A stretch of DNA of 64,000 nucleotides from Porphyrobacter sp. (GCA_027533455.1 JAPZUC010000017.1:1-64000), one strand, 5' to 3'. Counted from the first letter of the stretch, positions 24,586-34,329 are shown. Notes: generated by a model from the sequence alone, not told the origin. Numbers and translations are program-made.

Positions 24586-24837
24586 ATGTCCGCACATACC
24601 CCGCACGAACTCGCCGATGCCTTTCCGCAGGATGCTGCCACGCTCCACCGGCTGAAGCTGGCAAATCCGTATTTCGCCGGGCTTGCCGAGCGGCATCATG
24701 CGGTGAACCGCGAAATCCACCGGATCGAGTGCGAGATCGAAGCGGCCAGCGACGAGCGGCTCGAGGCGCTCAAGCGGGAACGGCTCCAGCTGCTCGATGA
24801 GATCGCGGTGATGCTGGAAAACGCGCCGGCGGAATAG
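24586..24837 (+). CDS. YdcH/DUF465 family small coiled-coil protein
   Basis: The product is 83 residues. The pattern LHRLKLANPYFAGLAERHHA, VNREIHRIECE and LKRERLQLLDEIAVML is typical of DUF465 (YdcH), short helical-hairpin proteins of unknown function. Start at ATG 24586, with GAGGGAGAA upstream. Its 3' end would be overlapped by the open reading of the frameshifted small gene on the other strand if that is not corrected. Confidence 0.85.
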   Translation: MSAHTPHELADAFPQDAATLHRLKLANPYFAGLAERHHAVNREIHRIECEIEAASDERLEALKRERLQLLDEIAVMLENAPAE

Positions 24838-24906
24838 ACACGGGCTTATGCCGACGGGGCAACAGGCGATGCGCCGTCCGCGACCCGCCCAGCACCGCAG
24901 GGCGGC

Positions 24907-25078
24907 TCAGAGGCTCGGGTCGGTGCGGGGGTTGCCGCGGCGGTCTGCGGGCGAGCGGTGCTCTCCCTTTGCGGCGGTCTTCCCCCGCAAAGGGCAACTG
25001 CGCCTTGCGCCTGTCGGTCTGGCGGCGGCCTCCTCCGGCAGGATCCATGCCGGGTGCCGCGCTGTTGTGGTCGATCAT
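24907..25078 (-). pseudogene. Small DRR-rich protein with an apparent 1-base insertion
   Basis: From ATG 25078 (preceded by GAAGGGTGA) the product starts MIDHNSAAPGMDPAGGGRRQ, then TDRRKAQLPFAGEDRRKG. In the same frame it then degenerates to Pro/Arg-rich sequence running to 24770, overlapping the YdcH-like gene. Deleting one base in the GGGAGAG around 24970-24965 continues instead with EHRSPADRRGNPRTDPSL and a stop at 24907, with high third-position GC. The repeated DRRxG layout of the corrected 56-residue product resembles short hydrophilic proteins seen in sphingomonads. So this is either a recently frameshifted gene or a sequence error. Confidence 0.5.
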
Positions 25079-25230
25079 GTTCACCCTTCTCGCACCCGCG
25101 TCCGGCACCAACAGGGCACGGGAAAACCCAATTCCCGGTAAACGCCAGCCAGCAAGCGCTTGGCCCCGCGCCCGCAAGCCGCTAGGGCGCACGGCCACAG
25201 CGCGAGACGCGCGCACGGGAACTGACGCTA

Positions 25231-26154
25231 GTGACTGACAAGCCATTCCACGAGGCCCCTCGCTCGGGGTCAGAAACGCCCGACCTTGCCAAGGCAGAGG
25301 TGCTGATCGAGGCGCTGCCCTATTTCCAGCGCTATGCCGGGCGCACCTTCGTGGTGAAGTATGGTGGCCATGCGATGGGCGACCCAGAGGCCGCGCGCGA
25401 CTTTGCCGAGGATATCGTGCTCCTGAAGGCGGTCGGCATCAACCCCGTGGTGATCCATGGCGGCGGCCCGCAGATCGGCCAGATGCTGAAGCGGCTGGGG
25501 GTGGAGAGCACCTTCGTTGACGGCTTGCGCGTCACCGATGAAGCCACCGCCAAGGTCGCCGAAATGGTCCTGTCTGGCGCGATCAACAAGGAACTGGTCG
25601 GCTGGATCGCGGCGGCGGGCGGCAAGGCGATCGGCATCTCGGGCAAGGACGGCGGGTTGGTGCAGGCGCGCAAGGTCAGCCGCACCACGCGCGATCCCGA
25701 CAGCAATATCGAACAGGCGGTCGACCTCGGCTTCGTCGGCGAGCCGGCCAGCGTCGATACCACGGTGATCGACACGATGGTCGCCGCCGGCATGATCCCC
25801 GTGATCGCCCCTATCGCGGGCGGCGAGGACGGTGCGACCTACAATATCAACGCTGACACCATGGCGGGCGCGATCGCGGCGGCGCTGGGCGCGGCGCGGC
25901 TGTTCCTGCTGACCGACGTGCAGGGCGTGCTGGACGCTGACGGCAAGCTGCTCACCGATCTCACCCCCGCCGACATTGCCCAGCTGCGTGAGGACGGCGT
26001 GATCCGCGGCGGCATGGTGCCTAAGCTGGAAACCTGCGTCACCGCGGTGCAATCGGGCTGCGAGGCGGCGGTGGTGCTCGATGGCCGTGTGGGCCACGCG
26101 ATGCTGCTGGAATTCTTCACCGCGCGCGGTGCCGGGACGCTGGTGCGCGCCTAG
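25231..26154 (+). CDS. argB: Acetylglutamate kinase
   Basis: ArgB phosphorylates N-acetylglutamate, the second step of arginine synthesis. The 307-residue protein shows the amino-acid kinase motifs [25 protein letters not shown], the GINAxx-type region [29 protein letters not shown] and the regulatory C-terminal [15 protein letters not shown]. Start is GTG 25231; the 20 residues before the conserved part ([20 protein letters not shown]) match the N-terminal helix found in arginine-sensitive ArgB proteins. No other arg gene is adjacent. Confidence 0.96.
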   Translation: MTDKPFHEAPRSGSETPDLAKAEVLIEALPYFQRYAGRTFVVKYGGHAMGDPEAARDFAEDIVLLKAVGINPVVIHGGGPQIGQMLKRLGVESTFVDGLRVTDEATAKVAEMVLSGAINKELVGWIAAAGGKAIGISGKDGGLVQARKVSRTTRDPDSNIEQAVDLGFVGEPASVDTTVIDTMVAAGMIPVIAPIAGGEDGATYNINADTMAGAIAAALGAARLFLLTDVQGVLDADGKLLTDLTPADIAQLREDGVIRGGMVPKLETCVTAVQSGCEAAVVLDGRVGHAMLLEFFTARGAGTLVRA

Positions 26155-26191
26155 GCCGACACCCCTCCCGGGAACTGAGATATGGCGTGAG

Positions 26192-26213
26192 GCGTATTAA
26201 GAGGCTAATACGC
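26192..26213. terminator. Stem-loop between argB and the YggT gene
   Basis: GCGTATTA and TAATACGC pair perfectly (8 bp) across a 6-base loop 37 bases after argB, followed by TTCTCC. It is a plausible weak terminator or a leader hairpin of the downstream operon. Confidence 0.5.
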
Positions 26214-26266
26214 TTCTCCAAGGGACCCATCGGGCCGTGTGCCCCCCGTAACGGAAATGGACATCA

Positions 26267-26548
26267 ATGACCGGAGCACTCGTTGAAATTCTCGGCATGG
26301 TGATCAGCACCGCCAATATGCTGCTGATCGTCTGGTTCATCATCGGCCTGCTTTTCGCATTCAACGTGGTGAGCCCGAGCAACCAGTTCGCCTTTGCGGT
26401 GCACGATGCGCTCTCGCGCCTGTTCGAGCCGGTGCTGCGCCCGATCCGGCGGGTGATGCCCGATACCGGCGCGGTGGATTTCTCGCCGATGGTGTTCATG
26501 CTGCTGCTGGTCGCGGTGTCCAAGATGCTTCAGGCCGCGACCTACTGA
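26267..26548 (+). CDS. YggT family membrane protein
   Basis: The product is 93 residues with two membrane helices ([18 protein letters not shown] and [14 protein letters not shown]) and the family segment [26 protein letters not shown] between them, in short form. YggT proteins are conserved membrane proteins linked to division or osmotic stress in some bacteria. The TGA stop overlaps the folD ATG by 1 base (TGATG), so the two genes are translationally coupled. Confidence 0.9.
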   Translation: MTGALVEILGMVISTANMLLIVWFIIGLLFAFNVVSPSNQFAFAVHDALSRLFEPVLRPIRRVMPDTGAVDFSPMVFMLLLVAVSKMLQAATY

Positions 26549-27444
26549 TGAGCGAAGCGGCACGGATTGACGGCAAGGCATTCGCCGAGGCCCTGCGCGC
26601 GCGCATCGGCGCGGCAGCGGCGGCGTTCCTGCAGGCGGCCGCGCGCAAGCCCGGCCTCGCGGTGGTGCTGGTCGGCGAGGATGCGGCGAGCCAGGTCTAT
26701 GTCGGCGCCAAGGCCAAGGCCTGCGAGGAAGCCGGCATCGCCAGCTTCGAGCATCGCCTCCCAGCAACCACCAGCGCGGCGGAACTGCTGACGCTGGTCG
26801 AGCGGCTGAACCGCGATCCCGAGGTGGATGGCATCCTCGTCCAGCTGCCGCTGCCGCAGGGGCTCGACGAACAGGCAGTGATCGCCGCAATCGATCCTGA
26901 CAAGGATGTCGACGGCTTCCATGTGATCAACGCCGGTCGCCTCGCCGTGGGGCAGGAGGGCTTTGTCCCCTGCACGCCGCTGGGCTGCCTGATGCTGCTG
27001 CAAGACCGGATCGGCGATCTGTCGGGGCTGGAGGCGGTCGTGATCGGCCGGTCGAACATCGTCGGCAAGCCGATGGCGCAGCTGCTGACCGATGCCAACG
27101 CGACCGTCACCATCGCGCACAGCCGGACGAAGAACCTGCCCGAAGTCGTGCGCCGCGCCGATATCGTGGTCGCCGCCGTGGGCCGTCCAGAGATGGTGCG
27201 TGGCGACTGGATCAAGCCGGGCGCGACGGTGATCGACGTCGGGATCAACCGCTTGCCGCCCGAAGAGGGCAAGGCCAAGGGCCGGCTGGTGGGCGACGTT
27301 GCCTATGCCGAGGCGCTGGAGGTTGCCGGTGCCATCACGCCGGTGCCGGGCGGGGTCGGGCCGATGACCATTGCGGTCTTGCTGCGGAACACGCTAGTCG
27401 CCGCGCATCGCCATGCCGGGTTGGACGCGCCCGAGGGGATCTGA
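26548..27444 (+). CDS. folD: Bifunctional methylenetetrahydrofolate dehydrogenase/cyclohydrolase
   Basis: FolD interconverts 5,10-methylene-, methenyl- and 10-formyl-tetrahydrofolate with NADP. The 298-residue product shows [14 protein letters not shown] (catalytic Lys region YxxxK), [51 protein letters not shown] (NADP loop) and the C-terminal [15 protein letters not shown]. Length is typical. It overlaps the YggT gene by 1 base and is followed, 16 bases on, by a lipoprotein gene. Confidence 0.96.
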   Translation: MSEAARIDGKAFAEALRARIGAAAAAFLQAAARKPGLAVVLVGEDAASQVYVGAKAKACEEAGIASFEHRLPATTSAAELLTLVERLNRDPEVDGILVQLPLPQGLDEQAVIAAIDPDKDVDGFHVINAGRLAVGQEGFVPCTPLGCLMLLQDRIGDLSGLEAVVIGRSNIVGKPMAQLLTDANATVTIAHSRTKNLPEVVRRADIVVAAVGRPEMVRGDWIKPGATVIDVGINRLPPEEGKAKGRLVGDVAYAEALEVAGAITPVPGGVGPMTIAVLLRNTLVAAHRHAGLDAPEGI

Positions 27445-27460
27445 CGCCTTTCGAACGGAG

Positions 27461-28243
27461 ATGAAGATGCGGCCTTTCGCCTGTGCCATTGCCCTCGCCA
27501 TCTCCCTCGCGCTGGCCGCTTGCGGCGGGGGCGGGCCGCGCAAGCCGACCTTGCGGCAGGTGGCGATGATCGACCGTGCGCTCAAAGGCGCGCCCGGAGC
27601 CGCGCAGCCGAGCACTATCGTCGCCGTCGAACTCGCCTTCTCCCGCGCCGCGCGTGAGCAGGGCCAGTGGACCGCCTTCCGCCTGTTCGCCGCGCCGGGC
27701 GCCATGCTGCACGGCGAGAAAGGGCCTTTCGCGGTCCTTCCTTGGCTCGCCACCCAGACCGATCCGCCTGCGGCTGTGCAGTGGGAGCCGCGTGTGGTGG
27801 TGATGAGCTGCGACGGGGCGCTTGCGGTCAGCAAGGGGCGGTTCCGCGATCCCGACGGGACGGTCGGCAATTTCGTCACCGTGTGGGAACGGCAGCCCGA
27901 CGGCGAATACCGCTATGTCTTCGATGCGGGCGGACCCGATGTGCCGCAGCCGCCCCCGCCGCCCAAGGTCGAAGCGCGGCCCGGCGATATCATCGTGACC
28001 GAGATCGATGCGGTGCAGGGCATGGTCGCCACCTGCCCGCGTGGCGGTGCGCCCACCCCGCCGCCGCCCGCGATCCCGCTGGGCGAGGACGGCAAGACCG
28101 ATGCCAAGCTCGCGCGCGATGGCACGCTGCGCTGGCGCTGGGAACACCGTGCCGACGGCACCCGCTATGCCGCCGCCGAATATTTCTATCAGGGCCGCTG
28201 GGTGACCGCGATCGAACAAAACCTTGTGCCGACCTTCAATTGA
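27461..28243 (+). CDS. Hypothetical lipoprotein
   Basis: The product is 260 residues. A lipoprotein signal peptide ends in LALAAC (lipobox), so the mature protein is probably lipid-anchored. The body contains VELAFSRAAREQGQWTAFR, FAAPGAMLHG, VVVMSCDGALAVSKGRFRDP, FVTVWERQPDGEYRYVFDAG and a Pro-rich linker. This pattern, a conserved Trp-Thr-Ala-Phe start and a WxRQPDGxYRYVxD strand, is that of the SnoaL/NTF2-like fold used by periplasmic proteins that describe their load. Function is unknown. GAACGGAG before ATG 27461 supports the start. Probably co-transcribed with folD. Confidence 0.72.
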   Translation: MKMRPFACAIALAISLALAACGGGGPRKPTLRQVAMIDRALKGAPGAAQPSTIVAVELAFSRAAREQGQWTAFRLFAAPGAMLHGEKGPFAVLPWLATQTDPPAAVQWEPRVVVMSCDGALAVSKGRFRDPDGTVGNFVTVWERQPDGEYRYVFDAGGPDVPQPPPPPKVEARPGDIIVTEIDAVQGMVATCPRGGAPTPPPPAIPLGEDGKTDAKLARDGTLRWRWEHRADGTRYAAAEYFYQGRWVTAIEQNLVPTFN

Positions 28244-28261
28244 TGTGAGGGGGCGGCAAAG

Positions 28262-28891
28262 ATGGTCCTGACCGAACTCTTCCTTTCCGCCTTCGTCACC
28301 CTGTTTGTGGTGATCGACCCGCCGGGGTGCGCGCCGATCTATGCCGGGCTGACCAAGGGCGCGACGCGCGCGCAGGCGCGCAGCATGGCGCTGCGGGCGA
28401 CATGGATTGCCTCGATCATCCTGCTGATCTTTGCGCTGTTCGGGCAGGAACTGCTGGGCGCGCTGCATATCGAGTTGAACTCGTTCCGCATCGCGGGCGG
28501 GCTGATGCTGTTCTTCATCGCCTTCGACATGGTCTTCGAAAAGCGCACCCAGCGCCGCGAGGAACGCGCCGAGAAGATCGCGCAGACGCCCGAAATCGAG
28601 GACGTTTCGGTCTTCCCGATGGCGATGCCGATGCTGGCAGGCCCCGGCGCAATCGCGGCGATCATGCTGCTGATGAACGAGGCCGAGGGGCTATCGCAGT
28701 CGCTCGAGGTGCTTGCCGCGCTCGCCGCCGTGCTGGCGATCACCGCGGCGGCACTGGTTGCTGCCGGCCCGCTGATCAGGCTGCTGGGCGACAAGGTCGA
28801 AGCGGTGATTACGCGCCTGCTGGGCGTGCTGCTGGCCGCGCTTGCGGCGCAATATGTGATTGACGGGCTGAAGGGCAGCTTCGGGCTCTAG
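28262..28891 (+). CDS. MarC family integral membrane protein
   Basis: The product is 209 residues with about six hydrophobic helices. Family marks are VTLFVVIDPPGCAPIYAGLT at the first helix, the IAGGLMLFFIAFDMVF segment and the MAMPMLAGPGAIAAIMLLM segment. MarC/UPF0056 proteins are transporters of unknown substrate; an early link to multiple-antibiotic resistance in E. coli is not supported. It lies 18 bases after the lipoprotein gene, possibly in the folD operon, and 71 bases before a second multi-helix protein. Confidence 0.9.
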   Translation: MVLTELFLSAFVTLFVVIDPPGCAPIYAGLTKGATRAQARSMALRATWIASIILLIFALFGQELLGALHIELNSFRIAGGLMLFFIAFDMVFEKRTQRREERAEKIAQTPEIEDVSVFPMAMPMLAGPGAIAAIMLLMNEAEGLSQSLEVLAALAAVLAITAAALVAAGPLIRLLGDKVEAVITRLLGVLLAALAAQYVIDGLKGSFGL

Positions 28892-28962
28892 CCCCGCTGC
28901 ATCGGGCATATTATGGCCGTCGGGTGCAAGATCCGGCGCGGCCGGACATTTAGGGATTTTCG

Positions 28963-30015
28963 ATGTTCAAGCATTTCGGCGGTTCGCTGCTCTTCACCAT
29001 TGCCGGGCTCGTGCTCGGAGGCTGGTATGGCTGGGAGCTCACCGGCACCGTCAACGGGATGCTCGGCATCGTGTGGATCTGCGCGGTGCTGGCGGTGCTG
29101 GAAGTATCGCTGTCTTTCGATAATGCCGCGGTCAACGCCTCGATCCTCAAGGACATGGACCCGGTCTGGCAGCATCGCTTCCTTACGTGGGGCATCGCGA
29201 TTGCGGTTTTCGGGATGCGGATCGTCTTCCCGCTGGTGATCGTGATGGTCGCCGCCAGTCTCGGGCCTTTGGAAGCGATGAAGCTGGCGCTGAACGAGCC
29301 GGTCAAATATCAGGCGATCGTCTCGGACGCACATATCGGGTTGATGGGGTTTGGCGGCGCGTTCCTCGGAATGGTCGGCCTCAAGTATTTCTTCGATTCC
29401 GACAAGGAAGTGAACTGGATCGATGCGATCGAGCGCCCGCTCGCCAAGGTCGCCGATATCGAGGCGATTGCCATCGGCGTGGTGCTGGCCGGGACATGGG
29501 CAGTGTCGACGATGCTCGCGCCCGCTGACGCGCACACCTTCCTGATCGCTGCCATCGCGGGTCTGCTGACCTATCTCGCGGTCGAGATCGTCAACCACCT
29601 GCTCGAGCCGCCCACGCCGACCACGGGTGATGTCGCCAAGGCGGGCTTCGGCGCGTTCCTGTACCTCGAAGTGCTCGATGCGAGCTTCAGCTTCGACGGG
29701 GTGATCGGTGCCTTCGCGCTCACCAACAACCTCATCATCATCGCCATCGGCCTCGGCATCGGCGCGATGTTCGTGCGTTCTATGACGATCTTCCTCGTCA
29801 ACAAGGGCACGATGAGCGAATACCGCTATCTCGAACACGGGGCGTTCTACGCGATCATCGCGCTGGCGGTAATCATGTACCTCAACACCTTCGTCCATAT
29901 TTCCGAGGTGATCACCGGGCTGATCGGTGCGGTACTGATTGGCCTGGCCTTCTGGTCCTCGGTGCGATGGAACAAGGCCAACGCGGCAGAGAACCCGGAA
30001 GATTCGTTGCGCTGA
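28963..30015 (+). CDS. DUF475 family membrane protein (TerC-related)
   Basis: The product is 350 residues with nine or so hydrophobic segments. Two acidic membrane motifs stand out: VLEVSLSFDNAAVNASIL in the first half and LEVLDASFSFDGVIGAF in the second, giving an internal repeat. These are the signature of DUF475, a relative of TerC/YjbE metal-ion exporters. Manganese or other metal transport is a family-based inference. It ends directly next to the convergent YciI-like gene. Confidence 0.9.
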   Translation: MFKHFGGSLLFTIAGLVLGGWYGWELTGTVNGMLGIVWICAVLAVLEVSLSFDNAAVNASILKDMDPVWQHRFLTWGIAIAVFGMRIVFPLVIVMVAASLGPLEAMKLALNEPVKYQAIVSDAHIGLMGFGGAFLGMVGLKYFFDSDKEVNWIDAIERPLAKVADIEAIAIGVVLAGTWAVSTMLAPADAHTFLIAAIAGLLTYLAVEIVNHLLEPPTPTTGDVAKAGFGAFLYLEVLDASFSFDGVIGAFALTNNLIIIAIGLGIGAMFVRSMTIFLVNKGTMSEYRYLEHGAFYAIIALAVIMYLNTFVHISEVITGLIGAVLIGLAFWSSVRWNKANAAENPEDSLR

Positions 30016-30303
30016 CTAGGCCCAGTCGCCCAGCAGCGGGGTGAATTCATCCACCCGGATCAGCTGCCATACACCGCCGGTGAGGTAGGGGTCGTCCGCC
30101 AGAATGGCGCGGGCGGCCGCCTCGTCCTCGGCCTTTACGATCAGCAGGGAGCCGATGATGAGGCCATCCGCGCGTTTCAGCGGGCCGACGATCACGAAAT
30201 GATCGGCATTGGCGTGGATGAAATCGAGGTGTGCAGGGCGATGGATCGCGCGCAGCCGCCCGCCGTCTTCTCCGTCGCGGCAGTGGAAGCAGAACATGCG
30301 CAT
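30016..30303 (-). CDS. YciI-like protein
   Basis: The product is 95 residues of the YciI/YCII ferredoxin-like fold: MRMFCFHCRDG, RPAHLDFIHANADHFVIVGPL, GSLLIVKAEDEAAARAILADDPY and GGVWQLIRVDEFTPLLG. His in RPAHLDF and Asp in ADDPY form the conserved putative active-site pair. Enzymatic role is not known for most members. Its stop codon abuts the DUF475 stop. Confidence 0.9.
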   Translation of the reverse strand: MRMFCFHCRDGEDGGRLRAIHRPAHLDFIHANADHFVIVGPLKRADGLIIGSLLIVKAEDEAAARAILADDPYLTGGVWQLIRVDEFTPLLGDWA

Positions 30304-30469
30304 GATCGTGTGAGGCCCTTGTTGCGTAGGCCGCAGGCTAACGGCAGGCAGCCGCGCCGGTCAAGGGAGCCTAACGGTGAGGGGCGTTGCAAAGAGGGCG
30401 CTTGAAGCGCAGCCTCGGGCGGTTCAGAGGGCTGGGCATTCCCCCGCGAATCGTTTCAGGTGAAACCAG

Positions 30470-33400
30470 ATGGCCGACTACGCCGCCGCCCCTTCGATTG
30501 ACCGTACCGAGCTCCGGCGCGCCTATCGGCAGGACGAGGAAGCCTGCATAGCCGAGCGTCTGGAGCAGGCAGCTCCGGCGGCGAAGGTGCATGATGCCGC
30601 AGCGCGGCTGGCGATTGACCTGATTGAAGGCGCGCGGGGCAAGAAGGCGAGCGGGATCGACGCTTTCCTCCAGCAATACGGCCTCGACACCGAGGAAGGC
30701 ATCGCGCTGATGTGCCTCGCCGAAGCGCTGCTGCGCGTGCCCGATGCCGCCACCGCAGACGCGCTGATAAAGGACAAGATCGGTTCTATCGACTGGGGCG
30801 ATCACCTCGGAGAAAGTTCCTCGACCTTCGTCAACGCGGCGACCTTTTCGCTGATGCTGACGGGCGAAGTGCTCGATCCGCCAGACGCGCGGCAGAAGGG
30901 GTTGGGGAGCGCCTTCAAGCGGGCGATGAACCGTCTGGGCGAGCCGGTGATCCGCACCGCGACGGGCCAGGCGATGAAGATCCTCGGCGGGCAGTTCGTG
31001 TTCGGCCGCACCATCGACGAAGCGCTGAAGCGCGCTGCACCTGAGCGGGCGCGGGGGATCACGCACAGCTTCGACATGCTCGGCGAGGCGGCGATGACCT
31101 TTGCCGATGCCGAAAAATACCGGCTCTCCTATGAGGCGGCACTGACGCGGCTGGCCCGCGAGGCGGGGGCCGGGGTCGCGGCCGCTCCGGGGATTTCGGT
31201 GAAGCTTTCGGCGCTGCATCCCAAATACACCTTCTTCAACGCCGGCGAGGCCAAGGCGGCAATGGTGCCAATGGTCAAGGCGCTCGCGATCAAGGCGCGC
31301 GATGCCGACATCCACTTCACCATTGACGCGGAAGAGGCCGAGCGGCTCGAACTCAGCATGGACATCATCGAAGCCCTCGTGGCCGATGATGACCTGTTCC
31401 GCCGCCCCGACGGCAGCCGCTGGGAGGGCTTCGGCCTCGCCATCCAGGCCTACCAGAAGCGCGGTGTGGCGGTGTGCGACTGGGCGGGGAAACTCGCGCG
31501 GCGGCACGGGCGCAAGCTGTTCGTGCGGCTGGTCAAGGGCGCCTACTGGGACAGCGAAGTGAAGCTGGCACAGGTCGGCGGCTATGCCGACTACCCGGTG
31601 TTCACCCGCAAGGTCGCCACGGATGTCAGCTACCTCGCCTGCGCGGCGCGATTGTTCGAACACGCCGATGTGCTCCGGCCTGCGTTTGCCACGCACAACG
31701 CCTATACCATCGGGGCGATTAAGCACCTCGCTGCGGGCCGCGCTTTCGAATTCCAGCGCCTCCACGGTATGGGCGAGGAGGTCTACGATGCGCTCCACGC
31801 TTTGGAGGGCAACCAGCGCACGCCGGTGCGGATCTATGCTCCGGTCGGCGGGCACAAGGAGCTGCTCGCCTATTTGGTGCGCCGCCTGCTGGAAAACGGC
31901 GCCAACACCAGCTTCGTCAACCGCATGGGCGATGCCGACATTCCGGCCGGGGAGCTGGTCGGCGATCCGGTGGCGGAACTCGCCGCGCTCACCCCGCGCC
32001 GCAATCCGGCGATCCCGCTGCCCAGGGATATCTTCGGCGCTGGCAAGGGCGGGCGCCAGAACAGCGGGGGCGTCGATCTCAGCGATCCGCTGGTGCGCGA
32101 ACCGCTGATGGCGCGGCTCGATGCCTTGGCGGTCGCAAGCTGGAGCGCGGAACCGACCTTTCCCTCCGCCAGCGCAGGTGCGGTAACGCCGGTCACTTCG
32201 CCGCAGGACCGCGCGCAAACCGTCGGCACCGTTCGTGCGGCAACTCGCGAAGAGGTCGACGCCGCCGTCACCCGCGCCGCTGCGATCCAGCCCGGATGGG
32301 ATGCGCTTGGCGGCGAGGCGCGCGCGCTGCTGCTGGAGGAAGCCGCTGACCTGTTCGAGGCGCACACGGCGGAATTCCTGAGCCTCTGCCAGCGCGAGGC
32401 AGGCAAGACCCTGCTCGATAGCGTGCTCGAACTGCGCGAGGCAGTCGACTTCCTGCGCTACTACGCTGCCGAGGCACGACGGCAGTTCGCAGCCCCCACG
32501 ATCCTTCCGGGGCCTACGGGCGAGGAGAACAGCCTGATGCTCCACGGGCGCGGGGTGTTCGTCAACATCGCGCCGTGGAACTTCCCGCTGGCGATCTTCA
32601 TCGGCATGGCTTCGGCTGCGCTGGCGGCGGGCAACACCGTGCTCGCCAAGCCCGCGCCGCAGACCCCGCTGATCGCCGCGCTCGCCATCAAGCTATGCCA
32701 TCAGGCAGGCATCCCGCCCGAGGCCTTGCAGCTCGTCCCCGGCGGCACTGAAGTCGGCGCGATGCTCACCGCAAACTCCCTGCTGGCAGGCGTTGCCTTC
32801 ACCGGATCGACCGCCACCGCCCGTGCGATCAACCGCGCGCTGGCGGGGCGCGACGGGCCGATCGCCACGCTGATCGCCGAGACCGGCGGGCAGAACGCGA
32901 TGATCGTCGATAGCTCCGCGCTGCCCGAACAGGTGGTGCGCGACGTGGTCGCCAGCGCGTTCCAGAGCGCGGGACAGCGTTGCTCGGCGCTGCGGGTGCT
33001 GTACCTGCAGGAAGACATCGCCGGCCCCGTGCTGGAGATGATCCGCGGCGGCTTCGAGGCGCTCGCTATCGGTGATCCGGCCGATCTTGCCACCGATGTC
33101 GGACCGGTGATCGACGAGGCGGCGCGCGGCCGGCTGGAAGCGCATATCGCTGATTGCGAGGCCAAGGGCTTCGCGGTCACCCGTCTGCCCGTCCCGGCGC
33201 AATGTGCGGCAGGCTGCTTCGTTGCGCCGACGATCATCGAATTGCCGTCAGCCCGTGTGCTTACCGACGAGAACTTCGGCCCCGTGCTCCATGTGGTGCG
33301 CTTCAAGGCGGGCGAATTGCCGCAGGTGGTGGCGGAGATCAACGCTACCGGCTTCGGTCTGACGCTGGGCCTCCACAGCCGCATCGCCGAGACGCGGCGC

Positions 33401-33616
33401 TTTGTGCAGGCGCACGCGCGGGTCGGCAATTTCTACGTCAACCGCAACCAGATCGGCGCGGTGGTCGAGAGCCAGCCCTTCGGCGGCGAGGGCCTGTCGG
33501 GCACCGGGCCCAAGGCGGGCGGCCCGCACTACCTCGCACGCTTCGCGACCGAGCGGGTAACGACCATCGACACCACCGCGGCGGGCGGTAACGCTAGCCT
33601 ACTGGCGGCGGGATAG
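30470..33616 (+). CDS. putA: Bifunctional proline dehydrogenase / L-glutamate gamma-semialdehyde dehydrogenase
   Basis: PutA oxidises proline to glutamate in two steps. The 1048-residue product has an N-terminal FAD proline dehydrogenase barrel (GISVKLSALHPKY, KLFVRLVKGAYWDSEVK, FATHNAYTIG, FEFQRLHGMGEEVYDAL) and a C-terminal NAD aldehyde dehydrogenase (NIAPWNFPLAIFIGM, FTGSTATAR, ETGGQNAMIVDSSA, catalytic Cys in SAGQRCSAL, PFGGEGLSGTGPKAGGPHYL). It lacks the ribbon-helix-helix DNA-binding domain of the long E. coli PutA and the C-terminal extension, so it is the short, non-regulatory form. No putP is adjacent. Confidence 0.96.
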   Translation: MADYAAAPSIDRTELRRAYRQDEEACIAERLEQAAPAAKVHDAAARLAIDLIEGARGKKASGIDAFLQQYGLDTEEGIALMCLAEALLRVPDAATADALIKDKIGSIDWGDHLGESSSTFVNAATFSLMLTGEVLDPPDARQKGLGSAFKRAMNRLGEPVIRTATGQAMKILGGQFVFGRTIDEALKRAAPERARGITHSFDMLGEAAMTFADAEKYRLSYEAALTRLAREAGAGVAAAPGISVKLSALHPKYTFFNAGEAKAAMVPMVKALAIKARDADIHFTIDAEEAERLELSMDIIEALVADDDLFRRPDGSRWEGFGLAIQAYQKRGVAVCDWAGKLARRHGRKLFVRLVKGAYWDSEVKLAQVGGYADYPVFTRKVATDVSYLACAARLFEHADVLRPAFATHNAYTIGAIKHLAAGRAFEFQRLHGMGEEVYDALHALEGNQRTPVRIYAPVGGHKELLAYLVRRLLENGANTSFVNRMGDADIPAGELVGDPVAELAALTPRRNPAIPLPRDIFGAGKGGRQNSGGVDLSDPLVREPLMARLDALAVASWSAEPTFPSASAGAVTPVTSPQDRAQTVGTVRAATREEVDAAVTRAAAIQPGWDALGGEARALLLEEAADLFEAHTAEFLSLCQREAGKTLLDSVLELREAVDFLRYYAAEARRQFAAPTILPGPTGEENSLMLHGRGVFVNIAPWNFPLAIFIGMASAALAAGNTVLAKPAPQTPLIAALAIKLCHQAGIPPEALQLVPGGTEVGAMLTANSLLAGVAFTGSTATARAINRALAGRDGPIATLIAETGGQNAMIVDSSALPEQVVRDVVASAFQSAGQRCSALRVLYLQEDIAGPVLEMIRGGFEALAIGDPADLATDVGPVIDEAARGRLEAHIADCEAKGFAVTRLPVPAQCAAGCFVAPTIIELPSARVLTDENFGPVLHVVRFKAGELPQVVAEINATGFGLTLGLHSRIAETRRFVQAHARVGNFYVNRNQIGAVVESQPFGGEGLSGTGPKAGGPHYLARFATERVTTIDTTAAGGNASLLAAG

Positions 33617-33624
33617 CGAGAGGC

Positions 33625-34329
33625 GTGCCGGGCACCTTCAAGGTCGCAAGTTACAACATCCACAAGGGTGTCGGCACCGACCGCAAGCGTGATCCGGCGC
33701 GCATCCTCAATGTGCTCAATGAGGTGGGGGCGGACATTGTCTGCCTTCAGGAAGCCGACCTGCGGTTCGGCACCCGCGCCCCGGTGCTGCCGCGCTTCCT
33801 GATCGAGGGGCACACCGATTACGTCCCCGTGCCGCTGGATGTACAGCACGATTCGATGGGCTGGCACGGCAACGCGATCCTTGCGCGGCGCGGGATTGCG
33901 GTGGAGAGCCACGATATCATCCACATCCCCTGCCTCGAACCGCGCGGGGTGGTGACGGCGAGCCTGAATGTCGGCGGGACGAGCGTCAGCGTGTTCGGGA
34001 TGCACCTTGATCTGTCGGGTCTGTGGCGGGTGCGGCAGGCCCGCGCCATCGCCGCGCTGGCCGATAGCGCGCGGGCCGCCCGGCCCACAATGCTCATGGG
34101 CGACCTCAACGAATGGCGCGCCGTTTCGGGCTGTTTCCGCGAGTTCGGGCGGCACTTCACCCTGCTCGACCCCGGCCCCAGCTTCCCGAGCCGCCGCCCG
34201 CTGGGACGGCTCGACCGGATCATGCATTGCGGATCGCTGCAGGTGACAGGCTGCGGCGTCCACCGCAGCGCATTGGCGACGGCGGCGTCGGATCACCTGC
34301 CGGTATGGGCCGAGTTTGTGGCGGGGTAA
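33625..34329 (+). CDS. Endonuclease/exonuclease/phosphatase family protein
   Basis: The product is 234 residues starting at GTG 33625. Motifs of the EEP fold: VASYNIHKGVG (Asn ligand), IVCLQEADL (catalytic Glu), GMHLDLSG, LMGDLNEWRA (Asp-x-Asn) and ASDHLPVWAEF (Asp-His). This is the layout of small EEP proteins related to phosphodiesterases and CLS-linked membrane phosphatases; nucleic acid or phospholipid substrates are both possible. It is 8 bases after putA. No ribosome-binding site other than GCGAGAG is visible. Confidence 0.88.
   Translation: MPGTFKVASYNIHKGVGTDRKRDPARILNVLNEVGADIVCLQEADLRFGTRAPVLPRFLIEGHTDYVPVPLDVQHDSMGWHGNAILARRGIAVESHDIIHIPCLEPRGVVTASLNVGGTSVSVFGMHLDLSGLWRVRQARAIAALADSARAARPTMLMGDLNEWRAVSGCFREFGRHFTLLDPGPSFPSRRPLGRLDRIMHCGSLQVTGCGVHRSALATAASDHLPVWAEFVAG

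Noticed and set aside
30371..32545. Large minus-strand frame opposite putA
   Set aside because: Antisense of putA, without domain motifs.
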